DNA of 64,000 nt from Amoebophrya sp. A120 (Eukaryota > Sar > Dinophyceae > Syndiniales > Amoebophryaceae). A program made the translations under genes and the position numbers. Positions 22,349 through 33,802 of the stretch are shown piece after piece (positions within the stretch are counted from its first letter, which is position 1; the number at the start of each line of letters is the position of its first letter). Location of the stretch: NCBI GenBank assembly GCA_905178155.1, contig CAJINV010000005.1, positions 9,150,874 to 9,214,873 of the forward strand. Direction: 5' to 3'. Below the pieces are notes generated by a model. That model did no database searches and was not told the origin of the DNA. It saw only the letters and a list, made by a program, of their open reading frames with translations.

Positions 22349-24397
22349 ATGCCTTCCTCCCGTCGTAACAACAAGTCTTCCAAGCGGGACCAGCAGTCCT
22401 CTGACGATGAGGAGGAGGATGACTGTTGCTGTTTCGCCCAGAATTCTACGACGCAACTCTTCGTCACCGCCTTTGTGCTCTTCTTCCTTGCGGTGTGTGG
22501 GGGAATTGCGGCGGCGGCGCTCGGGTCCCAACGCTGCTGCGGGTCGGCATGGACGAATGAGGATCACGTGTCTTTAGCCTGTTCTGCGGTGTACCGGAGT
22601 TGCTATGACGTGACGCGAGCGGCTTTGGGCGTCGGGATGAGCGCCGTGTCCTTGATGCTGATCGGGTATGTAGATACTTACCACGTAGGAGTTTTTTTTT
22701 GCATCGAGTGCTGTATGTGCAAGACAAAGTTGATTTGTCATGCAGAAAGCCGAATTACATGTAAGTACAAACTCAGGTTCATCATGCTCGGAATCGCCTG
22801 CCACTGTCAACACCAGCGGCGCATGGACAAGAAGGCGCAGCGGCGGGAAGCGAACAAAAAGTATAGGCAGCGTACGTGTTTGTCATGCAGAGCCTGCATG
22901 AGCGTGTAAATTTGCAGAGAATTTGTCATGCTGACAATCGCAGCATAATACGGGAACAAAAAGATTTTCGCATCTTCCAACATACAGGTACGAATTCAAA
23001 ACGGAGCAGAAACGCCTTCGGAAACAAGAAGCCGCTGCAGACCACCAGGAGATTGAAATGCGCGGCGCGGTCACCCCGCCCAGCAGATCCGCTCGAGGGT
23101 TATTGAACCCGGCCATACCGCTATCGCAAGAAAAAACTGTTTCACTTGTGATGCAGAAAATGGATCGCATAAGTGTGTGTCGTGCTACACATGCAAGACA
23201 GTGAGTTTCTAGCTGTACTTTCCCTTAGGAACCCCGCATGACAGATTTTCAGTGTCATGCGTATACAAACTTGTGATGCAGATTTTGCAAAATCACCACA
23301 GTGAAACAGTTTTTTCTTGGGATAACCGCCGCCAACTTACCAGCAACAACCGTACGTGCAACACGGAGGACCACCGCCAGCACCAATGTACACGCCGCGG
23401 GGAGTGAACCTACGTGGTCCACCACCACCACCTCCGCCGGAACACCAAACTTCCTATCAGTACTCCTCTCAGCAAGTCGGGTACAACCCGTCAGCAGAAC
23501 ACCAGCACCAGCATCACACAATCCCGGCGCCACAGTTAGTCGTCCAGCGATCCCCCCGGGGGGAACAAGTCGTGCACCAGATGCGATCGCCGAGGTATAC
23601 TCCGGCGGAACATCACGGTTCCAGCTACCCGGTTGTGCAGGAGACTATCCGAAGTCAGCGGGTTGTGCCGGTTGGGCATCATCAGCCGCGGTCGGGCAGG
23701 AGTATGACTCCGCCAGTATCTTCGCGTGGAAGACACCAGGTGGTCTACGGGGCGCCATATTACAAGGAAAAATGCCCCCACCCTGAACTTGGCAGCATTT
23801 GTATTGCAAACCTTTCTAATGGAAACATTCCCCGTCTTGCATCTATCAGCATCACAAATTTGCCATGCTGAATAGCTCAAATTTGTGTTGCAAAGGAGCC
23901 CAACAGCAGCCGGATCTGTTATGCAAAAGATACCTTGCGCACCTAGAGCTAGATTCTGCATCAGAGAGGCTCGTAGTCCTTTCATGCAAGGCAAAAAGCG
24001 TTCATTTGGAAACTTTGCTTGAGAAACTTTCGCAGATTCCGGGATGGGGGCATTTTTCATTGTAATACGCCGCAGTTCGGAGGCGGGCCGCAGATTGTGC
24101 CGTCCGCGCCGGTATGGATTGTAAAAATGTCTGGGTCTGGAAGGGTTGGAACTTGTGATGCAAACTCTGGAACACACAAAAATTTGTGTTGCATGAGCGC
24201 CAAAAGCTGTCCATTTCTTGGCACACGAGTAGGAGGTTTCTCATGCGGGACAGGCATCATGAGGCGTGCTCAAAACCTGTGATGCTTTTGCCTGCATCAG
24301 ACGCCATTTGCGTGATCCGAAATATGCATGACAAATCTCGCGATCTTCCAGACCCAGACATTTTTACATTTGATAGTCGGGGGCGGGATACCACTAG
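22349..24397 (+). CDS. Two-span membrane protein with Pro/Gln/His-rich tail, unknown function
   Basis: Exons 22349-22665, 22777-22860, 22988-23121, 23330-23757, 24073-24112, 24381-24397 (339 aa). The N-terminus is basic then acidic (RDQQSSDDEEEDD) followed by CCC. Two hydrophobic stretches lie near 22455-22530 and 22620-22800, separated by a cysteine-containing loop (CCG...C...C). After a charged, Lys/Arg/Gln-rich segment the C-terminal half is low-complexity, rich in Pro, Gln, His, Tyr and Gly, and likely disordered. Introns 22666-22776 and 22861-22987 are GT-AG; the other three are introners. The last exon is only 17 nt and ends at TAG 24395-24397; it depends on the introner splice at 24113. 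No family recognised. Confidence 0.72.
23122..23324. mobile_element. Introner family C
   Basis: Duplication ACCGC exact (23117-23121, 23325-23329). Joins NPAIP to PPTYQQQ in the two-span membrane protein gene. Confidence 0.92.
23758..24067. mobile_element. Introner family E
   Basis: Ends TATTACAAGGAAAAATG and CATTTTTCATTGTAATA; duplications CGCCA and CGCCG (23753-23757, 24068-24072). Joins YGAP to QFGGG. Confidence 0.87.
24113..24375 (+). mobile_element. Introner family A
   Basis: Duplications GCCGG and GTCGG (24108-24112, 24376-24380). The exon after it is only 17 nt long before the stop. Confidence 0.87.
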
Positions 24398-25530
24398 ACT
24401 TTTATGAGCAAGAACACTTCTTCTGCTCTGAGGGAGTCCGAACAAAATCGCCTAACCCTGGTCTTCTTCCAAACAGCGCGAGTATGAAAATTACGTATAA
24501 AGGCAGTTCACCAGCAGTCCTTGTTTCACACAAAGAACGATCCGCCCTCCAACATACAAACGATTTTCAGCTGCAATAAGTACAACAACTTCTGAACAAG
24601 AACCACCATATGAGATGAAGATGGACGAAATTCTTTTGCAACAACTTGACTTTTTGCTAATCGCCGGCATTTGCTAGATTTCCCACGATCCTCCACCGAG
24701 TTCAAAGTTCTTTCTCATCGAGCGCCTGCGCGGTACTAGAGGTCTCGATCGATTTTGAAAAGATGAAGAATTAGTGGCAAAGAGCAAGCAGCTGTAGCAA
24801 ACCAAAAAAGCTATAGAACAATCTTACGGCGAGGAACTACTCCGAGAAGATAGTACATGGTACTAGTTGTAACAAGCCATTTAGAACCTTTACAAGATCA
24901 TCGCTTGATGAAGATATCAACCGAAGATTAGAGATCTATGCTAAAAAGACACACTCTCAATCGTAGTTGCGGTTTGTCACTGCAAGGGATATTAGTTTTG
25001 TCAAGAAGCAACTGTGGAAAAAAAGCGCCATCGTTGCTCTAGGATATCAAATGAATTTTTCTGAATGAGTATTTTTGTCTATAGGTGCTGTCAGCACCGA
25101 TCTAGGACGAAAAGTGTTGATACAAGGCGGGTTGAAAAAATATTTTGGTGGAGAGAACTCCATCCTAGTTGCGGGAACGCGTTGCTAGATGCCTGCACCT
25201 GTTCGGCCAGATGAGATCGTCGCCAACTGTGTCAGATCTGCGCGCATAATTCTCCGTCGTCTTCAAGAGTTCAAACCGGCCACAAAGCTGAACGCTTTTC
25301 AAATTTGATTGCTGCCACTATCGCTTGCTTCACAAATCACAGTCTCTACCCTTAGTAGCTTTTATTTCTGTCGTGTGTAGCTTGGTTTAATCCCCGTTTT
25401 TATCTGGTGCCTCTGATTAGTCAATTCAAAACTACAACCGCTTGTCAAAAGTCTCTTGACTTTGTAGTGAGTTGGATTTTAACCACTCACTACAATTTTC
25501 TACCAAGAATCATGAGCATCCCTGTCTAGA
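24398..25530. other. AT-rich intergenic stretch, nothing recognised
   Basis: No coding frame, repeat or RNA gene recognised up to the family J element. Confidence 0.55.
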
Positions 25531-25701
25531 TATCCCACAGAAAAAGACCGACAGGTCATATTTGTAATGCAAAAATAAATACACAGGAAAGTCTGTCATG
25601 GGCGAGGCCATAACATCCTGTTTAGGGCATGCAATACAGATTTTTTTGTCTATTTATTTTTGCATTACAAATATGACCTGTCGGTCTTTTTCTGGGGGAT
25701 A
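25531..25701. mobile_element. Introner-like element, family J, upstream of GET3 start codon
   Basis: 171 bp with about 50-bp inverted ends containing AAAGACCGACAGGTCATATT; starts TATCCC, ends GGGATA; duplication CTAGA exact (25526-25530, 25702-25706). It ends 69 bp before ATG 25771, so it lies in the 5' leader or promoter rather than between coding exons. Confidence 0.9.
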
Positions 25702-25770
25702 CTAGAATCCCCCACGTCGACCAGTCGAACACAACTTGTTCGATATTAACACCTCCGACAAGAAATAACT

Positions 25771-28700
25771 ATGGAGCAGCTCGTCGGGGATCTCGACCTG
25801 CGATTTGTCTTCGTCGGCGGCAAGGGCGGCGTCGGGAAAACAACCTCCTCCGCGTCTTTAGCGACCTGCTTTTCCCAGAGAAGTAGATATAACCGGGTTT
25901 TACTGATCAGTACCGATCCGGCACACAGCCTCGGGGATGCGTTCCAACGGGAGTTTCCGAAGGGACAGCCGACCGCGGTGTCACCGACATTGGATGTGTT
26001 GGAGGTAGATCCGGAAGCGACGCTGGAGGAGGAGGTAAGTATAGATTTTCATAGGTTTCTTGTACATTGGATGTTGCAGCTAAACCAGCATTATAAATTC
26101 GCTTTGCCATGCGCAACTCCGCATTCGAAATGTATTTACACATCATCATCTGTACTTATCACGAAGCTGCAAGAATGGACGAAGCTGATGGAAGAGGGCG
26201 GCATGGCGGATGCGGGTGCGTTATGCGTTGCAAGTATGTCTGGGTCTGGAAGATCGCAACTTGTCATGCTAAATCCGAATCATGCAAAAATCTGTGTTGC
26301 ATGAGTCCCAAAAGCTGCTTACTTTCGACCGAGTTGGGAGGGAGTTTCTTATGCAGGATAGGCATGGCAGAGACCTCACAGAGTCTACTGTCACGCTAGG
26401 TCCCGCATTCCAGACCGTATGGGTCATGCCAGAAAAGCATGACAAACTTGCATTCTTCCAGACCCAGACATTTTTGCAGTTGATATGCGTCGATGGGGGA
26501 GTTCCAAGACTGGTTGAGACAAATACCGGGGATCGACGAGGCGACCGCGATATCAAACGTGATAAACTTCATCGAGGAAGACAAATACGACTTGGTGGTC
26601 TTTGACACTGCGCCAACCGGACACACGTTGAAGCTGCTGCAGCTACCGAAGGTATTTCTGATACGCATAATTTGTAATGCGAAAACACGTCGCAACGGGC
26701 TACTTGTGCGCTTGTCATGGAAAGCCGACAATTTTCTCATTTTGAAGCCGAGCCAAACACTAAAATTCAGATCCTCTCCCAAGGCATGGAAAAGCTCCAA
26801 TCTTGGTCAACCACCCTCTGGACGTATATGTCAACCGTCGTCGGCACGTCTTCAAGTAACAACTCCAACCCCGTGGATGCGAAGCACGCGATGGAGACAA
26901 GACTGAAAGAGTACAAGCGGTCCATGGACAAAGTTTCCCTGATGCTCAAAGACCACTACCGGACGCAGTTCGTCATCGTCTGCATCGCGGAATATTTGTC
27001 CGTGATGGAGTCTAAACGCTTGATGTCGGAGCTGAAGAAAAACAGCATAAAATCCGGGTTTGTGATCTGCAACCAACTTCTCCCCGTGCTGGAAATAACC
27101 GATCAAGAGGAACAACAGCTTCTCCACCCAGCAACTCTCGGCAGCACGGCCAACTTCGCCGGGAATACAACTAACCATGATACTGATACGTCGGGGAACA
27201 AAGTGTCCGTTTTGGATACGAATACCAGCTGGAACGTCGACCACAGTGCGATAAATTCTAACTTCACCTTCGCAGGACCACCGAACGGAGGTTCGACTGG
27301 TTCCCCGCAATTGCTGCCGATGGATGTGGAGGGAAATAATAGCAATGCAGCTCAGCAGCAGCATCTTCCATTTGCAGCTGCATCCGTCGCGGCGCAACAG
27401 CAGCAGCATTTACTGCGAGGAGGACAACAGCAGCAGCAGCCCTTAGCGCCGCATAACAGTCCGCCCATGAACGGGCAACAGCAGCAGCACAACTACTTAC
27501 AAAGCAGCTACACGGAGCTCGCAAGCGTAGAAATACCAGCGCTGTCATCTTACGCCCCCCCGCATGACGGGAGGACGACTACAATGACGTACCCCGCGAG
27601 TATGAGTTCCGATCGACCAGCGCATCCAATTTCCGGAACAATACCCGCTGCAGTCATGCCTTCTGCGGGGCAAAAGGCGCTGAAATTACTGCAATCGAGG
27701 AACCGAATTCAGATGAAGTACCTGGAGTTGCTGAAGCAAGTAGAAGGAGTGCAGCACGTGATAGAGATGGAGCTGCAGGAACGGGAGGTCACCGGGCTTG
27801 AGTCTTTGAAAAGATTCGCCTACGACATGCTGATGGGAGGGAGCAGGAATAGGAAGGGGAGAACTTCGTCTCTGTCCCAGCAAATGTGTTCGGCGCACAA
27901 CAATCTACACTGCGACGAAAAGCAACAACATTCTGCGGTATACAACAATCCCTCCGCCACACCCGGACAAGTAAATCAGGCGTCACACAACGCGGCGAAA
28001 AAGCTGCACTGCTATTCGAGACTACGGGAGGAGCGGAGAATAGTTTACCCAGAACTGATGGAGCAGGATGACGAGGTGTTTCCGGTGGGATTGTCCGTGG
28101 AGATCTTCGGACTCGCCAAAACGCCGCAGTATAACGGCGTAATAGGAACCGTGAAGAGCTACGACGCACAGACGATGAGGTATAATTTGGTAGATTTGAT
28201 GGTGGTATGCATTGCAAATATGTCTGGGTCTGGAAACTTGTGATGCAAGAAAGGGAATAGTGAGCACACTGTAATGCGCTCCCCAGCATGACAAGTTTTT
28301 CCGTGGTTCAGAGATGCGTGTCCCGCATGAGAAACTGCGTTTCTGCATGCCAAACAAGAGGATCTCTTCGCGGTCACGCAATACAGAGTTCAGAGTTATG
28401 CCAGACTAGCATGACAAGTCTCGCAATCTCCCAGACCCAGACATTTTTGCAATTCATAGGTGGGGTTCTTATCCTTTGTAATACGGAACCTTTTTCTTGC
28501 CGGTTTTGGTCTTGCTCTACGGAAAAAGACAGATGCAATTTCTAAGCGCGTTTAGGTGTCTGACACTGCCATGAATTGCACCTGGAGGGAAAAGTGCAAC
28601 TTTGCGCTTTCGCAAACGGAACCAGGAGCAGACTCTTGCTCGTCAGGACCTTTTCCTGTCGGCTTTTTGCCCTCATCCGGGGTATAGGGCACAGGCAATG

Positions 28701-30229
28701 TTAGCTCGTGTTTAGGTGTCTGACACTGCCATGATTTGCACCTGGAGGGAAAAGTGCAACTTTGCGCTTTTGCAAAAGGAACCAGGAGCAGACTCTTGCC
28801 CAGCAGGATCTTATCTTGCCGACTTTTTGCCCTCAACTAGGGTATGGGGCACAGGCAATTTTAGCTCGTGTTTAGGTGTCTGACACTGCAATGATTTGTG
28901 CCCGGGGGAAATGGAGCTACATTTTGTGTTTGCACCAAGAAACAGGAGCGGGCGCTTGCTCAGCAGGATCTTGGCTTGCCGATTTTTTGCCCTCATCCGG
29001 GGTATGGGGCACAGGCAATTTTAGGTCGTGTTTAGTTGTCTGACACTACCATAATTTGTGCTCGGGAGAAATGGAGTAACTTTTCGTTTTCGCACCAAGA
29101 ATCAGGAGCGGGCTCTTGCTTAGCAAGATCTCTTTTTGCCATCTTTTTGCTCTCAGCTAGGGTATAGGGCACAGGCAATTTTAGATCGTGTTTAGGTGTC
29201 TGACACTTCCATGATTTGTGCCCGGGGAAAAGCGGGGCACTTTTTGTTTGCGCACCAAGAAGTAGGGGCGGGATCTTGCTTTGCCGGATCTTTTTTGCCG
29301 GCTTTTTGCCCTCAACTAGGGTATGGAACACAGGCAATGTTAGGTCGTGTTTAGGTGTCTGACACTTCCATGATTTGTGTTCGGGGGAAAAGGGGGCACT
29401 TTTTGTTTGCGCGCCAAGAACCAAGGGCTGTCTCTTGCTTAGGTGGGTCTTTTCCCGCCGACTTTTTTCTATCAGCTAGGGCATAGGGCACAGGCAATTT
29501 TAGGTCGTCTTTAGGTGTCTGACACTGCCACGATTTGTGCCCGGGGGAAAAGCAGCTACTTTTTGTTTTCGTACCAAGAAACAGGAGCGGGCGCTTGGTC
29601 AACAGGATCTTTTCTTGCCGGCTTTTTTCCCCCCACTGGGCAGACGGCACAGGCTATTTTAGGCCGTGTTTAGATGTCTGACACTATCGCAATATGTGCC
29701 CGGGGAAAAAGCGAGCCACTTTTTGTTTTCGCAGCAAGAACCAGGGGCGGGCTCTTCATTAGTAGGATCTTTTCTTGCCGGCTTTTTGCGCTCGGGTTGG
29801 ATACAGGGCACTTCGCGTTTTAGGTCGTGTTTAGGTGTCTGACACGGACATGTTATGATCCGCACTCGGCGAGAAACAAAATTGTTATAAAATCCTAAAA
29901 TCTGAACCAACGACAACTAAATCTTCAGGTACGGCGTCTTTGTCGAGCACCTTCCGACGCAGCTGAACGTGAAAAAGCTGCTCGCCCTGAAACCCAGTAA
30001 CCTCCGCCACGCGGCAAATTCTAAATTTTTCGGCAACTCCGCACTCGATCCTGAGGTTGACACGTGGATGCAGAATCCGAAAATTTGGAACGCGTTCATG
30101 GAGTGTAAAAAGGACCCGCTGCGGATCAAGTACTATTTAGAAAACGACCCGGAGCTCAGCGGCATTTTGAGTAGCATGGCGCGGAAGATTTCCGTCCACC
30201 AAAAGGCCTGCGCGCCGGTGGCTGGTTGA
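25771..30229 (+). CDS. GET3: GET3/ArsA-family ATPase, expanded, lacking the zinc CXXC motif
   Basis: Homolog of the ATPase that delivers tail-anchored proteins to the ER. Exons 25771-26034, 26167-26221, 26491-26651, 26771-28179, 29929-30229 (729 aa, about twice the usual length). Seen: deviant Walker [17 protein letters not shown] near 25816, [12 protein letters not shown] near 25910, switch [18 protein letters not shown] near 26601-26648, then GMEKLQSW and a family-typical helical region. A Gln/Asn-rich insert of roughly 200 residues (27100-27660) precedes the segment [18 protein letters not shown]; here GET3 proteins normally carry CXXC before an ARRKMQQKYL-like stretch, and both cysteines are absent. 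The C-terminus adds a small SH3/KOW-like module ([20 protein letters not shown] near 28085) that continues across the 1.75-kb GT-AG intron as YGVFVEHLP. Other GT-AG introns: 26035-26166, 26652-26770. Confidence 0.85.
26222..26485 (+). mobile_element. Introner family A
   Basis: Duplication TGCGT exact (26217-26221, 26486-26490). GET3 exons join [13 protein letters not shown]. Confidence 0.93.
28206..28458 (-). mobile_element. Introner family A (short subtype) nested in a GT-AG intron
   Basis: Duplication GGTGG exact (28201-28205, 28459-28463). It sits 26 nt inside the 1.75-kb intron 28180-29928 of GET3 rather than between coding exons. Confidence 0.88.
28550..29845. repeat. Tandem repeat, 160-bp unit, 8 copies plus a fragment
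   Basis: GTTTAGGTGTCTGACAC or a near variant recurs at 28550, 28710, 28870, 29030, 29190, 29349, 29509, 29668 and 29829. Copies are moderately diverged. Confidence 0.92.
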
Positions 30230-30911
30230 AGAAGGTGGTCGCTTGTGGCGGTTTAGGAGGATGGAGTTTTCATTTATTCAGGACCGCTTATTACCTAGTA
30301 ATAGCACGCGTACTTTTCTAAAAGTCAATTGTTATTTTTCTACGCGCAAATTGTTGTAGACTTTCTTTCCCAATCTTTTTGTCAATTTAAAACAACACGC
30401 CATGATCCATTGAATACGCATGTGTTGTTGCGTCGCGACTTTTCAAATCCAATTTTCTAATCTTTTTGCAAATGCAGAGATGTTGTGAGCATATTTGATA
30501 CAATGCGGGGCACCGGATAACGGTGCCGCTTTCCAAGAAAAGAGGTGTAAAAAGAAAGAAAGATCTGAAAAAGCAAAAAGCTGCTCAGTATTATCAACGA
30601 GCAGAAGAAATTTAAATTCTTCTCTGAGTATGTAGTACTTGTTTCGTTCTGGCGTCCTTTACATTTTAGGAGATCCACCTTGTTTTGCTTTCGCGTTCCA
30701 GAATATCTTCTTGCTTTCGGTTAAGTATGGGGACGATCAGCTTTATGTGTTTTAGATCCAGAGATCAGGGGAGGTGTAGCCTTCTTTTGGCAAACATATC
30801 TAAAACTCCGTTCCTTCTTTCTAGAGGGCACCAGAGGGACAAGGCACAGACCAAGAGCGAGATTCCGTTAAGGACAAGCGATTTAAATCGGTTGAAAGAC
30901 CACAAAAAAAA
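30230..30911. other. AT-rich intergenic stretch, nothing recognised
   Basis: Between GET3 and the kringle gene. Confidence 0.55.
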
Positions 30912-32608
30912 ATGCGTGTCACCCCCATCTCGGCCTCCGTGCTGTTGCTGCCGGCCCTCACTGAGGCCACAAAGCTGTCGCTTTTCAAGAGACTAAAGAA
31001 CGAGCCAGAGCTATCCTATATAAAAACGTCCCCGCCCCATAGTCAAGATGATCAACCGGCTAGACAAATCCACGAGTTTTGGTTGTTTCGCATGACAAAT
31101 TTCGACTCGTGGTGTAGTGCTGTCTGAGCTAGTTCAGCAGCATCACAGATCTAGTATGTCACGCTGATTGGAGCATGACAAATCCCAAAACACGACTAGA
31201 AAATGCATCGCATGGGGCTCCGCATGAGAAACATTCTCAGCATGCAGATTTGCATTACAGCTATGGCGTGGGGACGTTTTTCAATACGATAGGAGCCGTG
31301 GGCCTGCTACATGAGCGGTGCGAAGAAGGCCTACATGGGTACGGTGCAGTATCGCAAGAGAAAACTGCTTCACTGTGAAATTGTGATGCATAAAATTCAG
31401 CACAAAGCTATTTGTCTTGCTACACTTCTGTAAGATGTCGCATTTTTGAGAGCGCTTTCTTTCATCCCTTGGGAAGCGCGCATGGCAAATTTTCTGTGTC
31501 ATGTTTTATCCCAATACTTGTGATGCAATTCTTGCAAAATCGTCACAGTAAAAAAGTTTTTTAGTGGGATATGCAGGTCGCAACGAGTGGTCAGAAGTGC
31601 ATGCAGTGGTCGGATGCGGCGAACGATGACAAGATCGCGACATTTAAGCAGGACGTAAGTTTAGTTGATTTAGATAATTTTCGGAAATTCATTTTGCTGT
31701 ACATCACTGATTTAAAATTGAAGTTGAGTCTCTCGGATTTGGATATTAGATGCGTATAGCACCGTCGTTGCAGATCATCCAATAGTGGTGTTTGTTGCTT
31801 GTACCATGTTGAGAGACGCAAATTTCACCACACTGAAAAAACTAAAAAACAGACCCGCGATGAGCCGGCCGGCACCAAGCTGGAGGGTAACTTCTGCCGC
31901 AGCTTTTCTAAAGACGAGCTCCCCTGGTGCTACACCCTGCCGTACCCAGTGCACAGAGTACATCTGGGTCGTGTGGAAATTTGTGTTGCTGATGCTCGTA
32001 TTGGAGGATAGGGGTTTGTACGGCATAACAGCACTAGAAATTATTTTGCGAGGCTCATGACTGCCGATTCATTCGTAACACGCATGACAAAGACATACTC
32101 CCTTGTAGCATGACAAAAATCTGCCTGATCGTTGTCATGCATTACAGATCTTGCTGTATAATTTCAGACCTTGCAGCACAGACCCAGACATATTTGCAAT
32201 GCATATGCCGGACGGCAAGAAGGTCGAGTGCAACGTGCCGGAGTGCCCAACCGATGGTCCGATATGGAGATGGAAAGCTTTTCTGCATGACAAAAGGAGT
32301 CTGTATTGCATGACAATCTAAATCGTACATAGTTATGAAGATGGTGACAGTTGTGATGCTGTATATTTATAATTGCATGGCTTACTCTTACTGCATGTGA
32401 AATTTGTCATGCTCAAAAGTTTTCCATTCCAAACTTTTGGGCCAAGGACTACAACACCGACGAGGTCCAGTCCCCCATCAAGTGCACGGACAAAGATGGC
32501 GCCCCCACCAAGGACTGCGACTGCTCCTGCAACGGCGTCAAGGGCATGAAGAACTCTTTCGTCCAGACCAAGAACGGGCGAGAGGAACGAATCTGCCACT
32601 GCCCGTAA
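30912..32608 (+). CDS. Secreted single-kringle protein with cysteine-rich tail
   Basis: Exons 30912-31011, 31297-31349, 31577-31654, 31853-31942, 32211-32262, 32439-32608 (180 aa). The first residues MRVTPISASVLLLPALTEA look like a cleavable signal peptide. Joined exons 2-5 spell a kringle domain: CYMSGAKKAYMGTV, TSGQKCMQWSDAA, GNFCRSF, ELPWCYTLPDG, ECNVPEC, with the six expected cysteines. A second cysteine-rich stretch (CTDKDG...CDCSC...CHCP) closes the protein. Kringles are ligand- or protein-binding disulfide folds; the partner is unknown. One GT-AG intron (31655-31852) and four introners cut this small gene; the fourth junction (32263-32433) has no clear duplication but keeps the frame. 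Extracellular location is inferred from signal peptide and cysteines. Confidence 0.78.
31012..31291. mobile_element. Introner family B
   Basis: Duplications AGAGC and GGAGC (31007-31011, 31292-31296). Kringle gene; joins NEPE-PWACYMSG. Confidence 0.9.
31350..31571. mobile_element. Introner family C
   Basis: Duplication TGCAG exact (31345-31349, 31572-31576). Kringle gene; joins MGTVQ-VATSGQKC. Confidence 0.92.
31943..32205. mobile_element. Introner family A, left end diverged
   Basis: Left end TACCCAGTGCACAGAGTAC has drifted, right end GCAATGCATA is standard; duplication TGCCG exact (31938-31942, 32206-32210). Splicing yields WCYTLP-DGKKVECNVPEC, the conserved kringle end. Confidence 0.88.
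32263..32433. mobile_element. Introner-like element, family H, degenerate
   Basis: Inverted repeats of GGAGATGGAAAGCTTTT type; starts TATGG, right end CCAAA without ATA. Flanks TCCGA and CTTTT do not match, but removal with 5 nt keeps the kringle gene in frame. Confidence 0.55.
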
Positions 32609-33802
32609 GGAAAATGACGGAGGAACTAAATCTGTAACACGCGTTTCTAAAGAAGCCAGCGTACTACAACTCAGCGTAAGCTTGTCGTAGAGCTGCAACC
32701 CGCTTCCCAGATTTAGAATTCAAGTTTTACAGCACCATTCGTAGAATTCAATGTTTCTTGTGCTTCTAAATCTAAACCAGTGCTGTACTATTGACACTCA
32801 GGATAAAAGATACACTCTTTTTCTTTTCCGAACTTGAGAGGGTTGAATTCTACCGAGGAATTTCTGCTTCGGAACAGACGGCCACGGCTGTAGAACAAGT
32901 GTACACAAATGTAAAGAGGTACACACTTTGAGCTGTTCCAAAGCGAGGTGATTGGGATGATTGTTGAGGTTGTGGGGCGCAAGGTAGTGATCCTAAGATC
33001 TGTGGTGATGGTTGAGGTTACGACGATCTTTGGACGATCGATGAAGTTGTGACGATCTTGTGGTTTGGATGATCAATGAGGTTGTGACGATCTTTAGCCC
33101 CACTGTAGAAGTTGACGACAGGAAAAGATCTTCATCTGAGATCATGTACTTAGGTATCATGAGGCGATCATCAACAGGCCAAATTACGTGGCCAGGTCTA
33201 ACCATACGAGTGTTTTGTTGTCCACTTACAAGTTCAGTTGCACTTCCACACGGTTGAGAAAGATCTACCGAAAGCAAGACGGGCACAAGCTTGAAGTGAG
33301 CTGTTGCGGAGCCAAGTCTCACACTACACTACTGAGCTTTAGGCAGGTACAGACTCAGCTAGCAGCCACACACAATTCTTCCGCTGTGGCTTACGTGGAC
33401 GGAGCACGCTGGTCCTATACAGCTAGTAAGAGCAGCTTCTACAGGGACGAAAGAGCACAGGAGTAGGCCGCAGGACAATCTAAAAGACTTAGAGAGTCGA
33501 GCAGATTACAGTAATCATCTCGACGTGGCGGGTATCGTGCCTGTACAAACCAGTCGAATTACGCAAGCGCCACACTGGGTGACTGTAGCCATTGTTGCTC
33601 GATAGCAAGAAAGTCCGCTTCTCGGTTTTGCGCTAGTTTTACGAGACTACCTGAGTGATTATCAGATACGAAGGGAAGTTGTACGTAGTGCCTGAGCGCA
33701 GGTGATATACATATCTTCGTATCACAAATCGATAATCACGTGCGCGCCTCCCTCCCGGAGCCTCCTTGTTCTCGCAGCAGCACAAGGCCAGACTTCTACG
33801 AG
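32609..33802. other. Intergenic stretch with short GATCGATGA-like repeats
   Basis: Around 33000-33100 the words GTTGTGACGATCTT and GATCGATGA/GATCAATGA recur three to four times. A 92-codon frame at 33188-33466 shows no recognisable motif and is not called. Confidence 0.5.

Larger units (their letters stand above)
28180..29928 (+). other. Large GT-AG intron of GET3
   Basis: Begins GTATAATTTGG, ends ATCTTCAG. The joint ([13 protein letters not shown]) completes the SH3/KOW-like module in phase. Holds one introner and a 160-bp tandem array. Confidence 0.82.

Noticed and set aside
24398-24579. Alternative last exon of the two-span membrane protein in another frame
   Set aside because: It breaks the 5-bp duplication rule that fits all other junctions; the frame from the rule stops at 24395-24397.
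28464-28557. GET3 ending just after the introner at 28206 (stop near 28555)
   Set aside because: Skipping 28180-29928 instead completes the SH3/KOW-like module and adds a protein-like final exon.
28540-29880. CRISPR-like array because of regular 160-bp spacing
   Set aside because: The whole unit is repeated, not short repeats with unique spacers, and the host is eukaryotic.
33188-33466. Possible retroelement or RNase H fragment (92 codons)
   Set aside because: No catalytic motif or alignment-worthy stretch could be named.
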